From the NCBI RefSeq assembly GCF_032464895.1, contig NZ_JAWDIC010000001.1, positions 434,001-498,000 of the forward strand: DNA of 64,000 bases, written 5' to 3'. The translations under genes were made by a program, and so were the position numbers. Origin of the DNA: Phycicoccus sp. M110.8. Its GTDB lineage: Bacteria > Actinomycetota > Actinomycetes > Actinomycetales > Dermatophilaceae. The notes beneath the pieces were generated by a model. The model was given only the letters and a program-made list of their open reading frames with translations. It was not told the origin of the DNA and searched no databases. Below are positions 1 to 6,931 of the stretch, one piece after another. Positions within the stretch are counted from its first letter, which is position 1, and the number at the start of each line of letters is the position of its first letter.

Positions 1-134
1 CGCTCCGGCTCCGGACCCGCAGCGGCCGGCCACGTCCCGGTCCGCGAGACGCGGCACGGCGCTCGTGGACGGGTCGGGCGGCTCCGTGCTCCACTGGAGC
101 CGTGACCTCCTCCACCGCCACGACGCGCACGCAC
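1..134. other. Left edge, no assigned gene
   Basis: Frame 1 is open from the window edge to a TGA at 103-105 and could be the last 34 codons of a plus-strand gene starting outside the window. Its composition (Arg/Gly/Ala rich) does not allow a family to be named. No promoter or hairpin is obvious here. Confidence 0.25.
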
Positions 135-182
135 ATGGTGTCCATGTGCCACGGCGTCATGCGGTGTCGCTGCTGCGCCTGA
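135..182 (+). CDS. Short Cys-rich mini-ORF (possible leader peptide)
   Basis: A 15-codon ORF reads MVSMCHGVMRCRCCA and contains four Cys codons, three of them in the last five residues. No Shine-Dalgarno sequence is visible before the ATG, so it would have to be leaderless or be untranslated. It lies about 200 bases upstream of a cysteine dioxygenase gene. Short Cys-rich upstream ORFs are known in actinobacteria as cysteine-responsive attenuators of sulfur genes; applying that here is an inference. It could be a chance ORF. Confidence 0.3.
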   Translation: MVSMCHGVMRCRCCA

Positions 183-246
183 CCCCAGCCCGCACCAGCC
201 CGCGTCCGCCCATCCCGGCAGGACGCACGAGACCGGAGACCACCTC

Positions 247-480
247 ATGGCCACGACGCCCACCAGCCACACGGCATACCGCCGCATCCACCTCGACCTG
301 CTGCTGACGCAGGGGTCCGTATGTCCCCGAATGTGCTGCCCCGCAACGCATTCCGACATACCGACCACTGACCAGGAGCACTACCGTGAGCATCGCCACC
401 ACCGCCGGGACCCCCGGCGTCAACCGCTTCACCCGTCACCAGCTGCTGCGCACCGCGCGCCTCTTCGCCTCCGACCCTGA
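247..480 (+). CDS. Cys-containing upstream ORF overlapping the cysteine dioxygenase start
   Basis: A 77-codon ORF begins with an ATG eight bases after a GGAG Shine-Dalgarno-like sequence (235-238). It carries a Cys cluster, with codons at 322, 334 and 337 in the context VCPRMCC. It runs 95 bases into the next gene in a different frame, so its translation must interfere with or modulate initiation at 386. The downstream part encodes a low-complexity Arg/His-rich tail that looks like antisense-quality protein, so only the first ~35 codons are likely meaningful. This fits a cysteine-sensing leader peptide better than a stable protein. No family was recognised. Confidence 0.45.
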   Translation: MATTPTSHTAYRRIHLDLLLTQGSVCPRMCCPATHSDIPTTDQEHYREHRHHRRDPRRQPLHPSPAAAHRAPLRLRP

Positions 481-871
481 CCTGCACCGGCTCGTCGACC
501 TCGACGCGCGCGAGCGCACCTGGACCCGGCTCGACGCCACCGAGCACCTCGAGATCTGGCTCATAGGCTGGCCGGTCGGCAGCGGCACCGGCTGGCACGA
601 CCACCTGCTGTCCGAGGGCGCGTTCCTCACCGTCCGCGGCGAGCTCGCCGAGCAGACCTGGGCGTCCGGCACCGTGCACGACCGGTTCCTCTGGGAGGGC
701 GAGGGCCGCTCGTTCGGCCCACGCCACGTGCACAACGTCGTCAACCTCGGCGACCGGCCGGCCCTGTCCGTGCACGTCTACTCCCCCGCCCTGCGCGGGA
801 TGACCCGCTACGCGCTCGTCGACGACGTCCTGCGCCCCACCGGGGTCGAGCAGGCCGGGGAGCAGTGGTGA
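386..871 (+). CDS. cdo: Cysteine dioxygenase (type I, cupin)
   Basis: A 161-residue cupin that oxidises L-cysteine to cysteine sulfinate with non-heme iron in the cytoplasm. The first cupin motif contains WHDH, giving His71 and His73 with Glu77 after them. The second contains PRHVHNVVN, where His116 matches the third iron ligand of rat CDO by eye. SVHVYSP carries the conserved His and Tyr of the active site. The Cys that forms the Cys-Tyr cross-link in mammals aligns with Gly78, as is usual in bacterial enzymes. A GTG start follows AGGAG at 374-378. The stop overlaps the next gene, a rhodanese, so the pair should be co-translated in cysteine sulfur catabolism. Two Cys-containing short ORFs precede it. 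Confidence 0.92.
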   Translation: MSIATTAGTPGVNRFTRHQLLRTARLFASDPDLHRLVDLDARERTWTRLDATEHLEIWLIGWPVGSGTGWHDHLLSEGAFLTVRGELAEQTWASGTVHDRFLWEGEGRSFGPRHVHNVVNLGDRPALSVHVYSPALRGMTRYALVDDVLRPTGVEQAGEQW

Positions 872-1443
872 CCGCCACCGTGACGGCGCCGGCGCCGACC
901 ACCACCTCGCCGCCGGTCACTGCCTCCGCGCCAGTCACCGCACCGGCACCGGCCGCCGCCTCGGTCTTCTGGGAGTCCCGCCTCTACAGCGACCCCAATA
1001 GTGCACCCACGGCCGACGGCGGACAGGCCGCTGGTCGCGGCTGGGACGCGCCGGCCTACGACGGCGTCGACGACCAGCTGGCCGACTCCCGCAGCCGGCT
1101 GCTGCGGGTCAGCGCGCGGGCCGCGTACCAGGAGGTGCTGTACGGGCGAGCCGTCCTCGTGGACATCCGCCCGGCGGCACAGCGAGCGGTCGAGGGCGAG
1201 GTCGCCGCCCACCTCGGCCCGCTGGTCGTGGAGCGGAACGTGCTCGAGTGGCGGTTCGACCCGCGCAGCGCGGCGCGGCGCCCCGAGGCCGGCTTCGACA
1301 CGCGCGTCATCGTGCTCTGCCAGGAGGGCTACACCTCGTCGTTGGCGGCGGATGCGTTGCTGCGACTGGGGATTCGACGGGCCACCGACGTGGTCGGCGG
1401 CTTCCGGGCGTGGCGGGAGGTTGGGCTGCCGGTCGCGGCCTGA
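865..1443 (+). CDS. Rhodanese-like sulfurtransferase
   Basis: A 192-residue cytoplasmic protein with an Ala/Pro/Thr-rich N-terminal tail of about 35 residues and one rhodanese domain. The C-terminal half shows the active-site loop VLCQEGYTSS, with Cys as the likely persulfide-carrying nucleophile, followed by the typical GGFRAW ending. It overlaps the stop of the cysteine dioxygenase gene; GTG codons at 865 and 868 are both possible starts, and the latter gives a GTGA overlap. Rhodanese next to CDO suggests handling of sulfane sulfur or sulfite produced during cysteine breakdown. The exact acceptor cannot be read from the sequence. Confidence 0.87.
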   Translation: MVTATVTAPAPTTTSPPVTASAPVTAPAPAAASVFWESRLYSDPNSAPTADGGQAAGRGWDAPAYDGVDDQLADSRSRLLRVSARAAYQEVLYGRAVLVDIRPAAQRAVEGEVAAHLGPLVVERNVLEWRFDPRSAARRPEAGFDTRVIVLCQEGYTSSLAADALLRLGIRRATDVVGGFRAWREVGLPVAA

Positions 1444-1491
1444 CGGCTGAGCGGCCTCATCTCGCGCGGCACCACCTTCGCGTCGCAGGGG

Positions 1492-1818
1492 TCAGAGGTA
1501 GAGGCCAGTCTGCCCGTCGTCGACCCGGGCCGCGGCGACGGCGTGGATGTCGCGCTCGCGGAGCACGACGTAGTCCTTGGCCTGCACCTCGACCTCGGCC
1601 CGGTCCTCGGGGTCGAAGAGCACCCGGTCGCCCAGCTCGACCTGGCGGACGTTGTGCCCGACGGCGACGACCGAGCCCCACGACAGGCGTCGACCGACGC
1701 TCGCGGTCGCGGGGATGACGATCCCGCCGCCGGATCGCCGCTCCCCCTCGCCCTCGAGGGCGACGAGGACGCGGTCGTGCAGCATCCGGATGGGCAGGCG
1801 GGAGGTGTCCTCAGCCAC
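1492..1818 (-). CDS. GroES/Cpn10-family co-chaperonin-like protein
   Basis: A 108-residue protein with the Cpn10 fold signature: IRMLHDRVLVAL at the start, GGIVIPATA in the mobile-loop region, then WGSVVAVG, LGDRVLF and a final VVLRERDIHAV. It is somewhat longer than classical GroES and is not next to groEL, so it is probably a paralogous co-chaperonin. I chose the GTG at 1818 because it overlaps the stop of the upstream DUF3618 gene by 8 bases; an ATG at 1836 would lengthen it by six residues. Its role with a chaperonin is inferred from the family. Confidence 0.85.
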   Translation of the reverse strand: MAEDTSRLPIRMLHDRVLVALEGEGERRSGGGIVIPATASVGRRLSWGSVVAVGHNVRQVELGDRVLFDPEDRAEVEVQAKDYVVLRERDIHAVAAARVDDGQTGLYL

Positions 1819-2080
1819 GGCGTCGACGCACGGCACCCAGCCCGATGAGGGCCACCGCTGCCGCGGCGAGCGCGGCGATGCGCTCGGTGCGCAGCTCGCC
1901 GGTGGGGGTGCGCGTCGCCTCGGTGAACTTCACCTTGGCGGTCTCGACCTGGCGCCGGGCGATCTCCTGGGGCGCGGTGCGGGTGTGCAGCTCGTCGACG
2001 GTGCCGGCGAGGCGGCTGCGCGCCGCCGCGATCTCGGCCTCGATCTCGTCGACGGACTTCGGTGCGGTGTGCTCGCTCAT
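1811..2080 (-). CDS. DUF3618 domain protein, small membrane-anchored
   Basis: An 89-residue protein with the DUF3618 pattern: an acidic amphipathic N-terminal helix (DEIEAEIAAARSRLAGTVDEL), a basic middle, one C-terminal membrane helix at about residues 67-83 and an Arg-rich cytoplasmic end. The family is common in actinobacteria, often near stress or membrane proteins, and has no assigned reaction. Its stop overlaps the start of the GroES-like gene, so the two are probably translated together. Confidence 0.82.
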   Translation of the reverse strand: MSEHTAPKSVDEIEAEIAAARSRLAGTVDELHTRTAPQEIARRQVETAKVKFTEATRTPTGELRTERIAALAAAAVALIGLGAVRRRRG

Positions 2081-2126
2081 GGTCGTCTCCTGCGGGCCGG
2101 CGGGTGGGTTCGGCGGTGGGCCGGGA

Positions 2127-2600
2127 TCAGTCGTCGATCCCGAGGTCGCGGCGCAGCTTGGCCACGTGCCCGGTTGCCTTGACGTTGTACTGGGCCTGCG
2201 TGACGGTGCCCTTCTCGTCGACGACGACGGTGCTGCGGATGACGCCCTCCACGGTCTTGCCGTAGAGCTTCTTCTCGCCGTACGCGCCGTAGCTCTGCAT
2301 GACGGACTTGTCGGCGTCGGAGAGCAGCGTGATGGTGAGGCCGTCCTTCTCGCGGAACTTCGCGAGCTTGTCCGGGGAGTCCGGGGAGATGCCGAGCACC
2401 TCGTACCCGTGGCCGCGCAGGCTGGCGATGTTGTCGCTGAAGTCGCAGGCCTGGGTCGTGCACCCCGGGGTCATGGCCGCCGGGTAGAAGTAGACGATGA
2501 CCTGCTTGCCGCGCAGGTCCGACAGGGTGACCTTGCCGCCCTTGTCGTCGGGGAGGGTGAAGTCGGGGGCGGTGTCGCCGGGGGTCAGACGGTCAGCCAT
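2127..2600 (-). CDS. bcp: Thioredoxin-dependent thiol peroxidase (Bcp/PrxQ)
   Basis: A 157-residue cytoplasmic peroxiredoxin that reduces hydroperoxides using thioredoxin. The motif PGCTTQACDF gives a peroxidatic Cys47 and a resolving Cys52 five residues later, the arrangement typical of PrxQ/Bcp. The N-terminus APDFTLPDDKGG is also characteristic. The ATG at 2600 is preceded by a GAGGCGACC stretch and gives the standard family length; longer readings in this frame are spurious. It is divergent from the nickel transporter, and the Nur-type box lies between them. Confidence 0.96.
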   Translation of the reverse strand: MADRLTPGDTAPDFTLPDDKGGKVTLSDLRGKQVIVYFYPAAMTPGCTTQACDFSDNIASLRGHGYEVLGISPDSPDKLAKFREKDGLTITLLSDADKSVMQSYGAYGEKKLYGKTVEGVIRSTVVVDEKGTVTQAQYNVKATGHVAKLRRDLGIDD

Positions 2601-2632
2601 GGTCGCCTCGCTCTCGCCGGGGGTTCTGTTGT

Positions 2633-2647
2633 TGCAACTCGTTTGCA
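2633..2647 (+). promoter_or_regulatory. Nur-type operator (nickel-responsive Fur family)
   Basis: The sequence is TGCAA-CTCGT-TTGCA, which matches the published Streptomyces Nur box (tGCaa-N5-ttGCA) at every specified base. It sits 71 bases before the start of the CbiM-CbiN-CbiQ fusion and 32 bases before bcp on the other strand. A TANNNT element (TAAGGT, 2649-2654) directly follows and could be the −10 of the transporter promoter, so bound Nur with nickel would block polymerase. The match is seen; regulation is inferred. Confidence 0.75.
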
Positions 2648-2718
2648 ATAAGGTGGTCTCCAGCAGCGTCCCCAACCTATCCCAGGTGGGTGCGGTCCAC
2701 CCGACTGGCAGGAGCCCC

Positions 2719-4641
2719 GTGCACGTCCCCGACGGATTCCTCGACGCGTCCACGTCGTGGGCCACCGCCGGCATCGCCACGGCCGGTGTCGGGGCAGCCC
2801 TCGTCGGCGCGGCCCGCCGCGAGCTCGACGACCGCACCGCTCCCCTTGCCGGTCTCGTGGCTGCCTTCGTCTTCGCTACCCAGATGCTCAACTTCCCCGT
2901 CGGCGCCGGCACCAGCGGCCACCTGCTCGGCGGGGCCCTGGCGGCCGTGCTGGTCGGCCCCGCGACCGCGACGCTGTGCCTCACGGTCGTGCTCCTCGTG
3001 CAGGGACTGCTCTTCGCCGACGGCGGCCTCACGGCCCTGGGCACCAACGTCACGCTCATGGGGCTGGTGGGGGTCTGGGCGGGGTACCTCGTCTTCCGGC
3101 TGGTCCAGTCCGCGCTCCCCCGGCGCGTGTCGATGGTCGCCCCGGCGGCCGTCGCGGGCGCCTTCGTCTCCGTGCCGGTCGCGGCGCTGGCCTTCTGCGG
3201 GCTGTATGCCGTGGGCGGCCAGGCCGCCATCCCGCTCGACCGCCTCGTGACGGCGATGGTCGGCTGGCACGTCCTCATCGGCATCGGCGAGGCGGTCATC
3301 ACCGGCCTCGCCGTCTCCTCGATCCTGGCCGTGCGGCCCGACCTCGTCCACGGCGCCCGCCGCGTGCTGGCGCAGCGAGAGCTCGTCGTCCGCGGTGCGG
3401 TGGCGGTGGCCGCCGCGAACCGGACATCCGCCCCCCGGACACTCGACTCCCGGACGGCCCTCCCCCGGGCACACGGTTCCCTGGCACCCGCACCAGCGGA
3501 CGGCGCCCCTGGCCGCAGCGGCACCGGTTCCCGCCCGGCCGTGAGCTCGCGGGCCCTCCTGACGACCGGGCTGGTCGTGGTCCTGCTGCTCGCCGGCGTC
3601 GTCTCCTTCTACGCCTCACGCCACCCGGACGGCCTCAACCACGTCGCCCGCACGCTGGGCTTCGGCAGCACCGCCACCCGGCACACGTCCGACGGCTCGC
3701 CCTTCTCGGGCTACGCGACTCGCGGCATCGGCGACGCCCGCCTGTCCCGAGGCCTGGCGGGCGTGGTCGGCGTGGTCCTCGTCGCCGCCGTCGGTGCCGG
3801 CCTGTTCTGGAACCTGGGCCGCAGGGCCCGGCCGGAGACTGAGGACGAGGTCGCGGCCCGGACCGCGAGGACGACGGGAGCGGGCGCTGGTCACGGGCAC
3901 CACCTGCACTTCCACGGGTACTCGCCGATCCACCGCCTGCCGGCCCACACCAAGCTCGTGGCCCTCGTGGCATACGTCGTCGTCGTGGTGGCCACGCCGC
4001 GGAACCTGCCCTGGGTGTTCGCGGTGCACGCCGTCCTGCTCGGCGTCGCCGTCGCGGTCTCCCAGGTGCCTCCGCGCTACCTGGCCCGACGCATGGTCGT
4101 CGAGGTGCCGTTCGTCGTCTTCGCGCTCCTGCTGCCGTTCGTCGCCACCGGGCCCAGCGTGCAGGTCGGCCCGCTCAGCCTGTCCCAGCACGGGCTGGCC
4201 GGTGCCGCCGCACTGCTCGTCAAGGGCACGCTCGGCGTCCTGGCGTCGCTGCTGCTCGCCGCCACCACCGAGCCCCGCGACGTCGTCGCCGGCCTGGAGC
4301 GGCTGCGCCTGCCGCACCAGCTCGTGCAGATCATGGGTTTCATGATCCGCTACCTCGAGGTGGTGACCGGAGAGCTGGCGCGGATGCGGGTGGCCCGCGA
4401 GTCCCGCGGCTTCCGGGCCCGGTCGGTGCGGTCGTGGCCGGCGCTGGCGTCCACCGTGGGGGCGTTGTTCATCCGGTCCTACGAGCGTGGCGAGCGCGTC
4501 CACCTCGCGATGCTGTCCCGCGGCTACACCGGGCGTATGCCGGTGCCGCACCCCATGACCGCGACCGCCGCCCAGTGGCGGCTCGCCGCAGCCCTGCCCG
4601 TCGCGGCCCTCGCCGCCCTGCTCCTGGGAGTCGCCGCGTGA
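2719..4641 (+). CDS. CbiM–CbiN/PDGLE–CbiQ fusion, nickel/cobalt ECF transporter membrane component
   Basis: A 640-residue membrane protein joining three normally separate subunits. Residues 1 to ~225 are CbiM/NikM, the metal-binding S component; the N-terminus MHVPDGFLD carries the conserved Met-His needed for metal binding and fixes the GTG start at 2719 (AGGAG at 2710-2714). Residues ~270-385 hold two membrane helices around a PDGL motif and an SPFSGYA loop, as in CbiN/PDGLE proteins. A His-rich linker (GHGHHLHFHGYSPIH, ~390-404) leads into CbiQ, the T component, with an ESRGF coupling motif. It overlaps cbiO by GTGA. The preceding Nur-type box argues for nickel rather than cobalt. MNQ fusions are uncommon; the family normally uses separate genes. 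Confidence 0.92.
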   Translation: MHVPDGFLDASTSWATAGIATAGVGAALVGAARRELDDRTAPLAGLVAAFVFATQMLNFPVGAGTSGHLLGGALAAVLVGPATATLCLTVVLLVQGLLFADGGLTALGTNVTLMGLVGVWAGYLVFRLVQSALPRRVSMVAPAAVAGAFVSVPVAALAFCGLYAVGGQAAIPLDRLVTAMVGWHVLIGIGEAVITGLAVSSILAVRPDLVHGARRVLAQRELVVRGAVAVAAANRTSAPRTLDSRTALPRAHGSLAPAPADGAPGRSGTGSRPAVSSRALLTTGLVVVLLLAGVVSFYASRHPDGLNHVARTLGFGSTATRHTSDGSPFSGYATRGIGDARLSRGLAGVVGVVLVAAVGAGLFWNLGRRARPETEDEVAARTARTTGAGAGHGHHLHFHGYSPIHRLPAHTKLVALVAYVVVVVATPRNLPWVFAVHAVLLGVAVAVSQVPPRYLARRMVVEVPFVVFALLLPFVATGPSVQVGPLSLSQHGLAGAAALLVKGTLGVLASLLLAATTEPRDVVAGLERLRLPHQLVQIMGFMIRYLEVVTGELARMRVARESRGFRARSVRSWPALASTVGALFIRSYERGERVHLAMLSRGYTGRMPVPHPMTATAAQWRLAAALPVAALAALLLGVAA

Positions 4642-5393
4642 GCACCCCCGTCCTCGACGTCCGCGGTCTCGCGTACGCCTACCCCGACGGCCACCAGGCC
4701 CTGTTCGGCGTCGACCTGCACGTGCACCGCGGCGAGCGGGTGGCGCTGCTCGGGCCCAACGGCGCGGGCAAGACCACCCTGGTGCTCCACCTCAACGGCA
4801 TCCTGTCCGGCGGTGCCGGGTCGGTGGAGGTCTCCGGGCTGCCGGTCACGAGCGAGAACCTCATGGAGGTGCGCCGCCGGGTCGGGGTGGTCTTCCAGGA
4901 CCCCGACGACCAGCTGTTCATGCCGACCGTGCGCGCCGACGTGGAGTTCGGGCCCGCCAACCTCGGGCTGCGCGGAGCCGCCCTCGAGGCCCGGGTGGTG
5001 CGAGCGCTGGAGCAGGTCGGGATGCTCGAGCACATCGACCGGCCGCCGCACCACCTGTCGTTCGGCCAGCGCCGTCGCGTCGCCGTCGCCACGGTGCTGG
5101 CGATGGAGCCGGAGGTCCTCGTCCTCGACGAGCCGTCGTCCAACCTCGACCCGGCGTCGCGGCGCGAGCTCGCGGACATCCTGCGCGCGCTGGACGTCAC
5201 GGTGCTCATGGTCACCCACGACCTGCCCTACGCCTACGAGCTGTGCCCCCGGTCGGTCGTGCTGTCCGGCGGCGTGGTCGTCGCCGACGGCACCACGCGG
5301 GACGTGCTCACCGACGACGCGCTCATGGCCGCGCACCGCCTCGAGCTGCCCTTCGGCTTCGACCCGCGGACCGTCCCCGCGCCCCAGCACTGA
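4638..5393 (+). CDS. cbiO: Nickel/cobalt ECF transporter ATPase (CbiO/NikO)
   Basis: A 251-residue ABC ATPase that powers the preceding CbiMNQ membrane protein. Walker A is GPNGAGKTT near residue 40, the Q-loop is VFQDPDDQLF, the signature is LSFGQ (Phe in place of the usual second Gly), Walker B is VLVLDEPSSNLDP and the H-loop is VTHD. The Q-loop sequence is typical of ECF-type ATPases. The GTG start overlaps the stop of the fusion gene (GTGA), which implies coupled translation in one operon. Confidence 0.95.
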   Translation: MSTPVLDVRGLAYAYPDGHQALFGVDLHVHRGERVALLGPNGAGKTTLVLHLNGILSGGAGSVEVSGLPVTSENLMEVRRRVGVVFQDPDDQLFMPTVRADVEFGPANLGLRGAALEARVVRALEQVGMLEHIDRPPHHLSFGQRRRVAVATVLAMEPEVLVLDEPSSNLDPASRRELADILRALDVTVLMVTHDLPYAYELCPRSVVLSGGVVVADGTTRDVLTDDALMAAHRLELPFGFDPRTVPAPQH

Positions 5394-5412
5394 CCGCTCA
5401 GGCGGGGTCGGA

Positions 5413-6768
5413 TCAGTCCGGGTCGGCCCACTCCGCCTCGTCGGAGCCCCACCGGCGCCCGACCCAGGCGAACTCCGTCGGCCCGTCGTCAATTCGGAAC
5501 GCCGGCCGCGGGCCCGTCACCACACCCGCCTCGGTCGGCGTGTCCACCGTCCAGGGACCGGTGTCCTCGACCGGTGCCGCGGGGCCGTCCAGCGCGTCGG
5601 TGCGCAGCAGCCAGTGCGCCGTCCGGGCGAGGTGGGCGCTCACCCGCCAGGTCCCGCCCTGCTCGGCACGGGCGCGCAGGGCCGTGAGGACGCCCGCCGC
5701 CAGCAGGTAGCCGGTGGCGTGGTCGAGGGCCTGGGCCGGCATGGCAGCCGGGACGACGCCGTCCGCCGACTCGAGCAGGGAGATGCCCGTCGCGGCCTGG
5801 ACGATCGAGTCGAACCCGCGCCGCCCACCCCACGGCCCGTCGGGCGTCCACGCCGACAGGCTCGCGTGGACCACGTGCGGGTGCCGCTCCGCGACACTCG
5901 CCGCGTCGAGGTGGTATGCCGCAAGCGCACCCGGGCGGTATCCAATCACCAGCACGTCGGCCCGCGCCAGGAGCTCGTGCAGCCGGTCGCGGGCGTGCTC
6001 CACGTGCAGGTCGACGAGCGTGGACCGCTTGCCCGAGTCCGTGTCGAGGTGCAGCGCCTCCAGCTCGGGCAGGTGCGGGCTGTCGACCCGGAGCACGTCG
6101 CACCCGAGCAAGGCCAGCGTCCGTGTCGCGACCGGCCCCGCGAGGACCCGCGTGAGGTCGAGCACCCGTACTCGGCGGCCCAGAGCCGCCACGTCAACCG
6201 GGGCCACGGGACCCGCCGCAGGGTCGCGCTCGACGGCGAGGAGGTCGTGGGCGTCGACGGCGCGCGCCTGCTCCCCCGCCATCCACTCCGCCAGCGTGCG
6301 GACCCGCACCGCGATCCCGTGGTCGGCGGTGACGACGTCCTCAATCTCCTGGGCCGGGCGCTCCGCGACCGCTGCGACGACCTCCGGCCGACCCGCGTCG
6401 GCCGGCAGGTCGAGTGCCCGCAGCAGCCGGTCGCGGTGGTGCGGGTAGTTCGCGTGCGTGCGCACCCAGCCGTCGGAGGCGGCGAAGAAGCCCGACAGCG
6501 GGGCGAAGCCCTCGACCGGGCTGCCGTCCACCCGCTGCACCTGGTCGGCGCGGAACGAGGTCGCCACCTGCCTCGGGTCGACGTGCACCCGGCGGGCGCC
6601 CGTGAGGGCGAGGCCCGCCAGCCCCGCCGCCGCCACCGACCCCGCCGCGAGTGTGCCCACGGGCAGGGCGGACGGCAGGAAGCTGCCACCGGCGAGGTCG
6701 AGGTGCTCCGCGGCATACGCCTCGTCGAGACCCAGGACGGGGAGCACGTCACGCAGCAAGGGGTTCAC
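5413..6768 (-). CDS. CoA-transferase, class III (CaiB/BaiF) family
   Basis: A 451-residue protein with the family III signature VLDLTRVLAGPVATRTLALLGC, followed by DVLRVDSP and an SGKRSTLVDL segment. The N-terminal third is a second, degenerate copy of the fold (HANYPHHRDRLLRALDL). These enzymes move CoA between carboxylic acids; the substrate cannot be read here and no acyl-CoA genes are adjacent. The typical catalytic Asp position is not certain by eye. The GTG start at 6768 is supported by a TAGGGT −10 element six bases upstream, so the transcript is probably leaderless. Confidence 0.88.
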   Translation of the reverse strand: MNPLLRDVLPVLGLDEAYAAEHLDLAGGSFLPSALPVGTLAAGSVAAAGLAGLALTGARRVHVDPRQVATSFRADQVQRVDGSPVEGFAPLSGFFAASDGWVRTHANYPHHRDRLLRALDLPADAGRPEVVAAVAERPAQEIEDVVTADHGIAVRVRTLAEWMAGEQARAVDAHDLLAVERDPAAGPVAPVDVAALGRRVRVLDLTRVLAGPVATRTLALLGCDVLRVDSPHLPELEALHLDTDSGKRSTLVDLHVEHARDRLHELLARADVLVIGYRPGALAAYHLDAASVAERHPHVVHASLSAWTPDGPWGGRRGFDSIVQAATGISLLESADGVVPAAMPAQALDHATGYLLAAGVLTALRARAEQGGTWRVSAHLARTAHWLLRTDALDGPAAPVEDTGPWTVDTPTEAGVVTGPRPAFRIDDGPTEFAWVGRRWGSDEAEWADPD

Positions 6769-6774
6769 GGCACG

Positions 6775-6780
6775 ACCCTA
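6775..6780 (-). promoter_or_regulatory. −10 element of a leaderless promoter (CoA-transferase)
   Basis: TAGGGT on the minus strand lies six bases before the GTG at 6768, the spacing expected if transcription starts at the first base of the start codon. No Shine-Dalgarno sequence is present. Confidence 0.6.
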
Positions 6781-6931
6781 GGACCCTCGCGACCCGATCA
6801 GACCCGTCCGCGGATCCATGACGTTTGTCATGCCCGAAATCACCCAGACGTCCGAGCCTGTCCGAGGACCCCGACCCGAGGGTGTCCTCGGGGACCGACC
6901 GGTCCCCGCCGTCCAACCAAGGGAGCACACG

